Part shown: positions 17,832 through 24,450 of the stretch, one piece after another
Layout of the letters: each line of letters opens with the position of its first letter
Numbering within the stretch: the stretch's first letter is position 1
From: Allorhizocola rhizosphaerae
Lineage (GTDB): Bacteria > Actinomycetota > Actinomycetes > Mycobacteriales > Micromonosporaceae
NCBI RefSeq assembly: GCF_003426775.1
Contig: NZ_QJUG01000076.1
Coordinates: 1 to 36,033, forward strand
Length of the DNA: 36,033 nt
Direction of reading: 5' to 3'
Program-made: the position numbers and the translations under genes
Notes under the pieces: generated by a model
What the model was told of the DNA's origin: nothing
Databases searched by the model: none
The model's input: the letters and a program-made list of their open reading frames with translations, nothing else

Positions 17832-18169
17832 GAACCACAGAGGTTGAGACCCTCATCCTGCGCCGGGCCGAGCAGGAGCTCGTCGAGATGGTGGAGCGTA
17901 CCATCACCCAGCTCGAAGGGTTCCAGTCCGAGCTGGAAGAGTTCGGTGAGGCGTGGGGCAACGACGACCTGGGTGGGCTGATCGGCGAGGTGTACAAGGC
18001 CGCCCTGTCCCTGGCGCTGAACTGCCTGTTCTCCAATTTGGACACCGTGTTCGGCTACGCCGACCGGTTGTCCGTCACGGCCGATGACTACGACTCCACC
18101 GACCAGCACTCCTCCGACGGGCTGGAGCTGGTGCGGCAGATGGCCTCCGAAGTCGACCTCCCACTGTGA
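17828..18169 (+). CDS. WXG100/EspC-like ESX-associated protein
   Basis: This is a 113-residue, all-helical acidic protein with no signal peptide. The first helix pair is separated by EEFGEAWGNDDLGGLIG, where Trp43-Gly44 sits in the hairpin turn typical of WXG100-superfamily and ESX-associated proteins. A second helix (YADRLSVTADDYDSTDQ) has the EspC/DUF2580-like pattern. Such proteins form helical hairpins that are type VII substrates or partners for larger substrates. It is coupled to the YbaB-like gene by ATGA and lies 14 bases before the next gene. Confidence 0.7.
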   Translation: MRTTEVETLILRRAEQELVEMVERTITQLEGFQSELEEFGEAWGNDDLGGLIGEVYKAALSLALNCLFSNLDTVFGYADRLSVTADDYDSTDQHSSDGLELVRQMASEVDLPL

Positions 18170-18183
18170 AATGAGGACGTGAA

Positions 18184-18678
18184 ATGGGATTGCAGCTTCC
18201 CGATGAGCTCCGCGGCCTCCTGCAAATGCTCGGCTTCAACTGGCCCGCCGCCGACGAAGAGAAGCTTTTCAACATGGCCCAGGTCTGGATGAACCAGGCC
18301 AACCAGATCCGCTCCCACGTCGACGACGCCACCAACGCCGCCTCGCAGGTGTGGAAGGGCAACACGGCCGACACGGTCGCGGCGTTCCAGGCCGCTTGGG
18401 AGTCGGCCGACAGCCCCGCCGAGCGGCTCAAGCTCGCCGCCACCGGAGCCCAGATCATCGGCGCCGGGCTGATGGTCATCGCGGGCGTCGTGCTGGCCCT
18501 GAAAATCGCGGTCATCGCCCAGCTGGTCACGTGCGCCATCCAGATCGCCGCGGCCATCGCCGCCGCGGCGGCCACGTTCGGCGCTTCGCTGGCGCAGATC
18601 CCGATCGCCAAGATGATCGCGAAGTACGCGATCGACATGGCGATCGACAAGGCCATCACGGCGGTGCTCAATGGTTAA
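18184..18678 (+). CDS. CpnT N-terminal-like WXG100 trafficking protein, detached from its toxin
   Basis: This 164-residue protein starts at an ATG with GAGGA six bases upstream. The opening LPDELRGLLQMLGFNWPAAD then EEKLF is the hallmark of the N-terminal trafficking domain of CpnT-like toxins. A WxG turn (Trp57-Lys-Gly59) lies between helices, followed by a hydrophobic stretch at 88-136 (GLMVIAGVVLALKIAVIAQL) that could insert in a membrane. In most relatives this module is fused to a C-terminal toxin. Here the protein ends and the toxin is encoded by the next frame, overlapping by 8 bases. I infer delivery of the toxin through a type VII-like route. Confidence 0.75.
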   Translation: MGLQLPDELRGLLQMLGFNWPAADEEKLFNMAQVWMNQANQIRSHVDDATNAASQVWKGNTADTVAAFQAAWESADSPAERLKLAATGAQIIGAGLMVIAGVVLALKIAVIAQLVTCAIQIAAAIAAAAATFGASLAQIPIAKMIAKYAIDMAIDKAITAVLNG

Positions 18679-19273
18679 GGGGCGCACCACCGGCAAGGCC
18701 AAGCTGATGAACGCGGCGGCCAAGGGCGTGATGAAGGCCCTCGACAACGTGCTGCGCGAGGGTAAGAAGCTGGGCGACGACGCGCTCGCCGCGGCCAAGA
18801 AGGCGCAGACGAGGCGGGTGCCGGCCGCGGCCAAGCGCCGGCGGTCGATCCCGCCGCACATCAAGCAGCGCCTCGACGAGGGCAACGCGTTCAACCGCAA
18901 ACGCGAGCCCTACTACCGGGCGCGCGGCGGCGGCAATGAGATCACGCTGAGCAACAAGACGCGCGTGGACTCATACGTGCCCAACAAGGAGATCGTGTCG
19001 CGCAAGCACACCGATCTCAGCTCGATCAAGGAAGACACGGCAAAGGGCTACTTGCGCGAGCTCGACAGCAAATACAAGAGCGACGCCAACGTGACCATCC
19101 TGGACACGAAGCACAATCGCGATCAGATCGGCGACGTGGTCGGCGGCCCGATGCGTGGCAAGCCCATCCTCGAGGTGCCGGTGCAGTCCGGCGGCGTGCC
19201 GCAGAGCGTGCTCGACGAGGCGAAGCGGCTTGGCATCACGATCCGCGACGAGACGGGTAAGGTGTACCGGTGA
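18671..19273 (+). CDS. Toxin with restriction-endonuclease-fold domain (Tox-REase-7-like)
   Basis: This is a 200-residue basic protein. Residues 1-60 are Lys/Arg-rich and helical. The toxin domain spans about 88-200: NKTRVDSYVPNKEIVSRKHT (Asp100, Glu107, Lys112), TAKGYLRELDSKY, then GKPILEVPVQ (Glu168, Gln172) and QSVLDEAKRLGITIRD. This pattern resembles restriction-endonuclease-fold toxins of polymorphic systems; I recall it as Tox-REase-7 but cannot confirm the family number. DNase activity is inferred. The ATG lies 8 bases inside the upstream gene and the stop overlaps the immunity gene start in GTGA, so expression of all three is linked. Confidence 0.72.
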   Translation: MVKGRTTGKAKLMNAAAKGVMKALDNVLREGKKLGDDALAAAKKAQTRRVPAAAKRRRSIPPHIKQRLDEGNAFNRKREPYYRARGGGNEITLSNKTRVDSYVPNKEIVSRKHTDLSSIKEDTAKGYLRELDSKYKSDANVTILDTKHNRDQIGDVVGGPMRGKPILEVPVQSGGVPQSVLDEAKRLGITIRDETGKVYR

Positions 19274-19791
19274 TCAGCGAAGGTGTGAGCTACTGCGAGC
19301 GGTGGAACTTCGACTATCAGGAGTCGATCGACCCGCTGCCGCCCGAGCAGGCCCTGGCGCTCGATGTCGCGGGCGACTTCTACACGGTCGTGCTCGCCGA
19401 CCCCACCGGCGGTGACGTGCCCGAGGCGGTCATCGAAATCGCGTGGAAAAACAACGTCGCCAGCGTGTGGTTCTTCGACGAGTTCGGCCGGCAATCGCTC
19501 AACTACGTGTTCCGGCGCACCGACGACGACCGGCTCTTCCTGCACAACATGATCGAATATGAGTACCCCGACGAGCACGCCGAGACGCTCATCGGCGCGA
19601 CGCGCACCGACGAGATCCGCTTCGAGCCCGACGGGATGACCAAGCAGATCATTTCCGACGACATCAAGCAGGAGCGCGAGACCATCGAGCGCAGCGATGT
19701 CGACGTGTCGTCGCATTGGGAGCCGGTGCCCAAGTTCGGTGAGTGGGACTCGCTGGCGCGGTGGAACCGCGACGGCGAGGAGGAAGAATAG
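19270..19791 (+). CDS. Putative immunity protein for the REase-type toxin
   Basis: This is a 173-residue, strongly acidic soluble protein (C-terminus GEEEE) starting at a GTG that overlaps the toxin stop. Mixed alpha/beta sequence includes FYTVVLADPTGG, VIEIAWKNNVASVWFFDEF then GRQSLNYVF and a helical C-terminal third (DDIKQERETIERSD). Acidity opposite a basic nuclease-type toxin and its position right after it are classic for an immunity protein. I recognise no named immunity family. A terminator-like hairpin follows 20 bases after the stop. Confidence 0.72.
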   Translation: MISEGVSYCERWNFDYQESIDPLPPEQALALDVAGDFYTVVLADPTGGDVPEAVIEIAWKNNVASVWFFDEFGRQSLNYVFRRTDDDRLFLHNMIEYEYPDEHAETLIGATRTDEIRFEPDGMTKQIISDDIKQERETIERSDVDVSSHWEPVPKFGEWDSLARWNRDGEEEE

Positions 19792-19810
19792 TCTTCAACG
19801 AAAGAAACGG

Positions 19811-19837
19811 ACGGCGGTCGCGGTCAGCGGCCGCCGT
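19811..19837 (+). terminator. Terminator hairpin after the WXG/toxin/immunity cassette
   Basis: An 11-bp stem (19811-19821 with 19827-19837, one G-T wobble) closes a 5-base loop, 20 bases after the immunity gene stop. It is followed by TGTCGTAT rather than a full T-run. The position marks the end of the five-gene transcript. Confidence 0.6.
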
Positions 19838-19861
19838 TGTCGTATGGGCTAGCCTTCCGAT

Positions 19862-20550
19862 GTGACCCGGGCGTGCAACGGCGGCGCGGCCGAGGCCGAC
19901 ATCAACCCGCGGCACGGCACGTTCACGGGCGCGGAACTCGCCATCACGGGTGACACAAAACCCCTCGCCGTCTCCGTCGGTCTCGCCCTCACCTTCACCT
20001 TTACCCTCACCTTTACTACCCTCACCTTTACTACCCTCACCTTTACTACCCTCACCTTTACTACCCTCACCTTTACTACCCTCACCTTTACTACCCTCAC
20101 CTTCACCCTCACCGCAGCCGGGCAACAACCTGGCCCGGTCGGCCACGGCTTCGTGTTCGTTCACGTCTTCGTGGGAGAGCTGCGCGGCGATCAACAATGG
20201 GGATGAGCCGACGAGCTCCAACTTCGGCTCGCCCAAGGCGGGCAACCGCTGGGGCACGTGGCCCAATCAGGGCGAGCAGTGGTCGGGGTCTACAGCGGTC
20301 TTCGGCCCAGCCGGTGAGCCGGGCGCAGGTGTACTTCTTCGACGACAACCAGGGCATCGACCTGCCCGCGTCGTGGAAACTGCAGGCTTGAAACGGCAGC
20401 GCCTACGTGGACGGAGGCGGCGCGAGCGGCGGATACCCCGGTTGCGGGCGACCAATACAACACCGTCGCGTTCAGCGGCGTGAGCACGACACGCCTGCGG
20501 GTCGTGCTGCAGAGCGCCTCCGGACTCTCCGTTGGTCTGCTTGATCAAGG
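19862..20550 (+). pseudogene. Decayed gene for a secreted glycoside-hydrolase-type protein with C-terminal discoidin-like domain
   Basis: A Pro-Ser linker (SPSPSPLPSPLL repeats) leads into a sugar-binding F5/8-type domain split over three frames: NLARSATASCSFTSSWESC and RWGTWPNQGEQWSGS (to about 20292), AQVYFFDDNQGIDLPASWKL (to about 20388), then NGSAYVD and, after another shift, STTRLRVVLQSASG (to about 20520). A TGA at 20389-20391 stands where the family normally has Trp before NGSAYVD. At least two frameshifts plus this nonsense codon make it non-functional. Upstream, 19862-19950 may be the residue of the preceding domain in yet another frame. The catalytic part is absent from the window. 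Confidence 0.65.
20011..20100. repeat. Six perfect 15-bp tandem repeats
   Basis: CTTTACTACCCTCAC is repeated six times without error, with imperfect copies on both sides (from about 19986 and to about 20112). In the pseudogene frame it encodes Pro-Ser-Pro-Leu-Leu, so it is an expanded linker. Its perfect identity inside a decayed gene suggests recent slippage. Confidence 0.9.
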
Positions 20551-20694
20551 CCTTCGCGTCATAGGCGTCGGCACATGCGAGAGCGGGCTCCCTATCCGGC
20601 GCCCGCCCTTTTCCGTGTGCCGCCGCTTGCCGGGCACGCACACCTTCACACCATCCGGATCAACGGGGCCGCTCTCCACAACATCGGCGATGCC

Positions 20695-20776
20695 GTCGCG
20701 CACGCGGACGCCGCCGCAACATCCGGGATAATGTCGTCGCGCACGCGGACGCCGCCGCAACATCCGGGATAACGTC
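20695..20776. repeat. 41-bp tandem duplication
   Basis: Copies 20695-20735 and 20736-20776 differ at one position. Each contains ATCCGGGAT. A weaker third copy follows at about 20777-20816, where the motif appears in inverse orientation (ATCCCGGAT, 20803). No coding explanation was found. Confidence 0.85.
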
Positions 20777-20847
20777 GCCGGACACGCGAAAAGCGTTGCA
20801 ATATCCCGGATCCTGCACTTCATCGACCAATATCCGGACACCATCCC

Positions 20848-21032
20848 GGATCGTCCTCGCGTGATTGGGAGCCCGATCTCGGCAGCAGCCCGCGCCTGGA
20901 CGGCCAAGGAACATCCCCGCGATGCGGAGCACATTTCTGCCCGACACATAGCGGCCGCCATTCCCCGTGCGTGGGGAAATCTGCCGGTCAACAGCGTTGT
21001 GCCGTGGGACCATCCCCGCGTGCGTGGGGAAC
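20848..21032. CRISPR. Degenerate type I-E-like CRISPR relic
   Basis: The best repeat (21007-21032) reads GGACCATCCCCGCGTGCGTG then GGGAAC, with the CCCCGC/GTGGGG hairpin arms typical of actinobacterial type I-E repeats. Decayed copies lie at about 20954-20980, 20908-20933 and 20848-20873. The first two copies are 60 bases apart, near the 61-base unit of type I-E arrays; the others are 48-53 apart, so spacers have lost bases. The minus-strand translation gives PRTRGW and FPHARGM, peptides typical of misannotated CRISPR arrays. There are no cas genes here, so it is inactive or an orphan remnant. Confidence 0.5.
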
Positions 21033-21103
21033 GTACTGATTTACCTGTGGTGCAGGAGATCAACCGCTGTAATCTTCTTCACCTTGTGGAGCGACCCAAC
21101 TCG

Positions 21104-22288
21104 TCAGGGGTGGTTGGGTGGGGTGAGGAAGATGCGCATGGCTTCGGGGGAGCGGGGGAGGCCGTATGCGCCGACCATCTCGCTGAAGTTGCCGAAGGTC
21201 ATGCCATCGTACTGCCAGGTGCGCGGCGAGTCGGCGAGGGCCCGGACCAGGCTGCGCTGCCGTTCGTTCAGCGTGGCTGGCTCGGTACCAGATGGAAAAG
21301 GACCGTCAGGGAAGGCAAGCCGCAGCGCCACGGCCACCGGCGGGAGGGCTGTCACGCCGGTGACTAGGGGGATTCTGGCCAGCAGCGCGTCGAAGGCGGC
21401 ATCGGCGCCGAGTTGGCCGAGGGCGAGGCCGGCCAGCCCGCCGAGATCGCCGTCGAGGAACGGGATGCGCTCGTCGGTGGCCGCGTCGCGGGTGACCCAG
21501 GTTGCCAGCTCGCTTTGGTCGCGCAGGGCGACGGCGGCGGCCCAGCGTACGAGCGGGCGTGGGTCGTGCAGGTGGGCCGGATCCGGCCGGCCGCCGAGTA
21601 AGCCGATGCTGATTAGCGCGGTGGCTTCGGTTATCTCACTGTCGAATGTGGACGCCGAGAGGCGCGGCAGGATGGTCGAGGATTTCTCGGGGAACCAGGC
21701 GAGCGCGTAGGCGGCGGCCGTCTGCAGTTCCTCGTCGGGATCGCTCAGCAGGTCGAGCAGGAGCGGCACTCCGGCGCGGACGGCATCGTAGACCTGTACG
21801 AAGAAGTAGGCGTAGAGCTTGTTTTCGTCCTCATCGGACAGATCGGCGAAGGCGTAATCTTCGTCCTCATCCTCGTCGCCCTCTTCGAGGGTTGAGTCGT
21901 CGAGGGAGGAGTCGTCGTGTGGGGCGGGGACGGTGGCGAGCACGGCTTCGCCGCCCACCGCGGCCGCGCGATGTTGGGCGATCGGAAGGTTGTCGGGCAG
22001 CCACCAGGAGTCGTATCCGACCGTGAGCGCAGTCAGTAGCCCGACGATCCCCGCCCGATCGGGGGTTCCCGGGTCAGCGAGCAGCTCCAGCAGGAACGGC
22101 ACGGCGTAGGCCGAGGCCTCGTAGCGCGTGCCCTGGTGGTAGATGTTGCCGTACAGCGCATGGAGCGCCTTCTCGCGCACGCCCACCTCACGCGAGCTCA
22201 GCGCGCGAATCTGCGCCGGCACATCCGCCGCACTGCCATACGCGTGGCTCAGCCGTGCCCAATCGATGTCGTCGAGTCCGTCCAACAC
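21104..22288 (-). CDS. HEAT-repeat protein
   Basis: This is a 394-residue alpha-solenoid protein starting at a GTG 12 bases after the response-regulator stop, so probably in its operon. Repeats include REKALHALYGNIYHQG, AVPFLLELLADPGTPDRAGI, GVPLLLDLLSDPDEELQTAA and PLVRWAAAVALRD. Residues about 127-160 are a very acidic, likely disordered insert (EEGDEDEDEDYAF). There is no signal peptide. HEAT solenoids usually act as protein-binding scaffolds. A link to the two-component system is inferred from position only. Confidence 0.82.
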   Translation of the reverse strand: MLDGLDDIDWARLSHAYGSAADVPAQIRALSSREVGVREKALHALYGNIYHQGTRYEASAYAVPFLLELLADPGTPDRAGIVGLLTALTVGYDSWWLPDNLPIAQHRAAAVGGEAVLATVPAPHDDSSLDDSTLEEGDEDEDEDYAFADLSDEDENKLYAYFFVQVYDAVRAGVPLLLDLLSDPDEELQTAAAYALAWFPEKSSTILPRLSASTFDSEITEATALISIGLLGGRPDPAHLHDPRPLVRWAAAVALRDQSELATWVTRDAATDERIPFLDGDLGGLAGLALGQLGADAAFDALLARIPLVTGVTALPPVAVALRLAFPDGPFPSGTEPATLNERQRSLVRALADSPRTWQYDGMTFGNFSEMVGAYGLPRSPEAMRIFLTPPNHP

Positions 22289-22300
22289 GGACGCATCGTG

Positions 22301-22969
22301 TCACACGCCCGGTTCGGCGATGCGATAACCCACCCCCGGCGTCGTCACGATGACCGGCGGCCCACCCAGTTTGCGGCGTAGCCGCCCGACGGTCACGGCG
22401 ACAGTGTTGGTGAACGGATCGGCGTGCTCGTCCCAAACGCGTTCCAGGAGTTCCTCCGCGCTCATGAACGCGGGACTCGCCATCAGCAGGGCCTCCAGAA
22501 CCGCGAACTCCTTCACCGACAGGTCGAGCCGGCGCCCGTCTCGGGTGGCCGTCCGGGCGATGGGGTCCAACTCGACACCTGCCGCGCGTAGCGTCCGGGC
22601 GCGTGCCGAAGGCCGGCGCCTGGCGAGCGCACGGACGCGCAACACCAGCTCGGGGAAGTGAAACGGCTTGGCCAGGTAGTCGTCCGCGCCGAGGGTGAGC
22701 CCGCTGACCCGGTCGCCGGGCGAACCCGCCGCGGTGAGCATGAGCACCATCGGGCGCTCGCTGCGGGCCGTAATCATCTGGCACAGCGTATCGCCGTGGA
22801 TGCCGGGCAGGTCGCGATCGAGCACCACCACCTCATACGGGTTGAGGTCGAGCTTGGCGGCCGCGGCCAGCCCGTCGTGCGCGACATCGACGGCCATGCC
22901 CTGGTCGCGCAGACCCTCGGCGACGACCTCGGCCAGCGCCCGCGCATCTTCGACCACGAGAACTCTCAT
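22301..22969 (-). CDS. OmpR/PhoB-family response regulator
   Basis: This 222-residue protein has an intact receiver: acidic pair Glu7/Asp8, phosphoacceptor Asp51 in VVVLDRDLPG, the conserved Thr in MLTAAG, and Lys101 in YLAKPF. A linker precedes a winged-helix DNA-binding domain (LSVKEFAVLEALLMASPAFM, then NTVAVTVGRLRRKLG and GVGYRI). All expected residues are present, so it could be phosphorylated and bind DNA. Its cognate kinase gene directly upstream (4-base overlap) is reduced to a stub, so phosphorylation must come from another kinase or small phosphodonor, if it happens at all. Confidence 0.95.
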   Translation of the reverse strand: MRVLVVEDARALAEVVAEGLRDQGMAVDVAHDGLAAAAKLDLNPYEVVVLDRDLPGIHGDTLCQMITARSERPMVLMLTAAGSPGDRVSGLTLGADDYLAKPFHFPELVLRVRALARRRPSARARTLRAAGVELDPIARTATRDGRRLDLSVKEFAVLEALLMASPAFMSAEELLERVWDEHADPFTNTVAVTVGRLRRKLGGPPVIVTTPGVGYRIAEPGV

Positions 22970-23376
22970 GATGGCAGCGAGATGGTCACGCGCAGGTCGC
23001 CGTGTGCCTCGACGGTCGCCGCGACAATGGATAAACCAAGTCCTGATCTGGTACCCGTGCGGTCCGCCGCGAGCCGCTGGAACGACTGCGCCAGCTTGGC
23101 GACCTGTTCGGGCTTGGCCGGCGCGCTGGGTGAGCCGGCGATCAGCTGGCGGGACTGAGCGGTGCGGATGTCGGTCAGCTGGGCTTCGAGCAGGCGGATC
23201 CGCTTGTGCGCGCCCGCGAGGCTGGGCTGCGCGGGCACCTGGCCCGCCACCGGTGCGCTCGCCCTCGTGCCGGCCAGCAGTGTGATGAGCGCCAGCAGGC
23301 CGATTCCGGGCATCAGGAACAGCACGGCATTCAGCGCAGTGAAACGTAAGCGCACCGCGATCATGCCATCAAGCAT
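22966..23376 (-). CDS. Histidine-kinase remnant lacking the catalytic core
   Basis: This is a 136-residue frame with one N-terminal membrane segment (LNAVLFLMPGIGLLALITLL) and at the C-terminus FQRLAADRTGTRSGLGLSIV then AHGDLRVTISLPS. The GLGLSIV block is the G2 box of HATPase_c, but the HAMP domain, phosphoaccepting His box, N box and G1 box are all missing, and the last strand region is shortened (AHG joined to LRVTISLP). A normal kinase of this type has about 350-450 residues. The deletions kept the frame open and the ATGA overlap with the regulator gene. It cannot be an active kinase. It may be a decaying gene or a membrane-tethered partner of the regulator. Confidence 0.75.
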   Translation of the reverse strand: MLDGMIAVRLRFTALNAVLFLMPGIGLLALITLLAGTRASAPVAGQVPAQPSLAGAHKRIRLLEAQLTDIRTAQSRQLIAGSPSAPAKPEQVAKLAQSFQRLAADRTGTRSGLGLSIVAATVEAHGDLRVTISLPS

Positions 23377-23807
23377 GCCCGGCCGGACCTAACAACGGCA
23401 TGACAGCACCTGACGCTGCGCCGCACCCCGCTTCACTCAGGCCCGCGCCGCGGGCGCGATGGGCGAAACCGATTGGGAGACGCATCACCGGATCGGGCGA
23501 CATCGGCCCGGCCGCTCTGAAGGCGGATACACCATGGAGGACACGCTCATGACGTGGCCTTCGGGCTGATCGGCCCGCGCCGCCGTGGTCGGCCGGCGTG
23601 GTCGTGGTCGGCCGGCGTGGTCGTGGTCGGCCGGCGTGGTCGGCCCGCGCCGCCGTGGTCAGCCCGGCGGGATCCGTCCTTTGTGGACCTGCCGCTTGCC
23701 GGGATCGCCGTCCCGCTGGGCATGGGTGTGTGGCGGGCCAACGGCAACCAGGCGGTGTCGGCGCTCGCGCCAGCCCTCGCCGAGCACCGGCTGCGCGGAC
23801 CCGCGAC
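23377..23807. other. Intergenic region without a supportable gene
   Basis: No convincing gene is present. GGAGGA (23536) precedes an ATG at 23550 that opens only a six-codon frame. The frame around 23680-23820 gives a protein-like fragment (LPLAGIAVPLGMGVWRANG), possibly gene debris, but I cannot name it. Repeats at 23571-23659 fill the middle. Confidence 0.5.
23571..23659. repeat. 19-bp tandem repeats inside a 20-bp direct repeat
   Basis: GGCCGGCGTGGTCGTGGTC recurs with a 19-base period starting at 23591, 23610 and 23629. The block is flanked by direct copies of CGGCCCGCGCCGCCGTGGTC (about 23571 and 23640). A 19-base unit rotates through all reading frames, so the repeat is unlikely to be coding. 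Confidence 0.8.
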
Positions 23808-24335
23808 TCAGCGGAGGTGATTTATCAGCTGGTACATGACGTGGTCCTGCCACCGCCCGGCGATGTGTAAGTATTCCGGTGCGTAGCCGTAGCGCACAAA
23901 CCCGTTGCGCTGCAGCACGCGCTGCGAGCCGGTGTTGTGCGGCAGCGTTTCCGCCTGGACCCGGTGCAGGCCCAGCTCCTCGAACGCCACCCGGATGATG
24001 GCCCGCACGGCCGCGGTCGCGACCCCGCGGCCGTTGTGGGCCTCGCCCACCCAGTAGCCCATGCTGCACGACTGAAAAGGACCGTAAACGATCCCGTTGA
24101 GCGTGATGCGCCCGATGATGTCGCCGCCCGCGTCGACGATGACGTGGGGCAGGTTGGTGCCCCGCTGATGCCGCTCAAGCGAATCCTCGATGAGTGCGGC
24201 CTGTCGCTCGACCGTGAAGTATTCGTCGTCGCGCAGCGGCTCCCACGGCGCGAGGAACTCCCGGTTGGCGCGCACCAACTCGGTCAGGGCGGGTGCGTCT
24301 TCGGGTCGCACGAGACGCGTCGTGACAGTCATCAT
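23808..24335 (-). CDS. GNAT family N-acetyltransferase (RimJ/RimL-like)
   Basis: This 175-residue protein has the standard GNAT order. Strand beta-1 is VTTRLVRPEDAPALTELV. FLAPWEPLRDDEYFT is typical of the RimJ/RimL subgroup. Then come VDAGGDIIGRITLNGIV, the acetyl-CoA-binding region GYWVGEAHNGRGVATAAVRA, and the C-terminal LGLHRVQAETLPHNTGSQRV with LQRNGFVRYGYAPEYLHIAG. It would transfer acetyl from acetyl-CoA to an N-terminal alpha-amine or a small amine; the substrate is unknown. Two ATGs (24335, 24332) are in tandem and I used the first. It diverges from the FMN oxidase gene. Confidence 0.92.
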   Translation of the reverse strand: MMTVTTRLVRPEDAPALTELVRANREFLAPWEPLRDDEYFTVERQAALIEDSLERHQRGTNLPHVIVDAGGDIIGRITLNGIVYGPFQSCSMGYWVGEAHNGRGVATAAVRAIIRVAFEELGLHRVQAETLPHNTGSQRVLQRNGFVRYGYAPEYLHIAGRWQDHVMYQLINHLR

Positions 24336-24412
24336 TTCGAAGTATGACTCACGCGATTACTACGAGGGTTACACGTCCGGATGGCCGTCCGGGTTCAATG
24401 AAACCGGCCACA

Positions 24413-24447
24413 TTGGATCTGCTAATTGACAAAATTAGATATATGAT
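24413..24447 (+). promoter_or_regulatory. AT-rich promoter with operator-like palindrome before the FMN oxidase gene
   Basis: A perfect inverted repeat CTAATT-GACAA-AATTAG (24422-24438) stands in an AT-rich island unlike the surrounding DNA. TTGGAT (24413) and TAGATA (24436) have 17-base spacing and would start transcription about at the ATG at 24451, giving a leaderless message. TTGACA (24426) is an alternative -35 but has no good -10. The palindrome would let a dimeric regulator block RNA polymerase. Confidence 0.45.
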
Positions 24448-24450
24448 CAA

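Noticed and set aside
19664-20266. Minus-strand frame with Gly-Glu-Gly-Ser-Lys repeats
   Set aside because: It only reads the 15-bp repeats backward and overlaps the immunity gene end; the plus-strand pseudogene explains the DNA better.
20848-21032. Active CRISPR-Cas system
   Set aside because: Repeats are degenerate, spacer lengths are irregular and no cas gene occurs in the window.
20545-21063. Minus-strand frame of 172 codons over the repeat region
   Set aside because: Its Arg-rich peptides come from translating CRISPR-like and 41-bp repeats; it is not a protein family.
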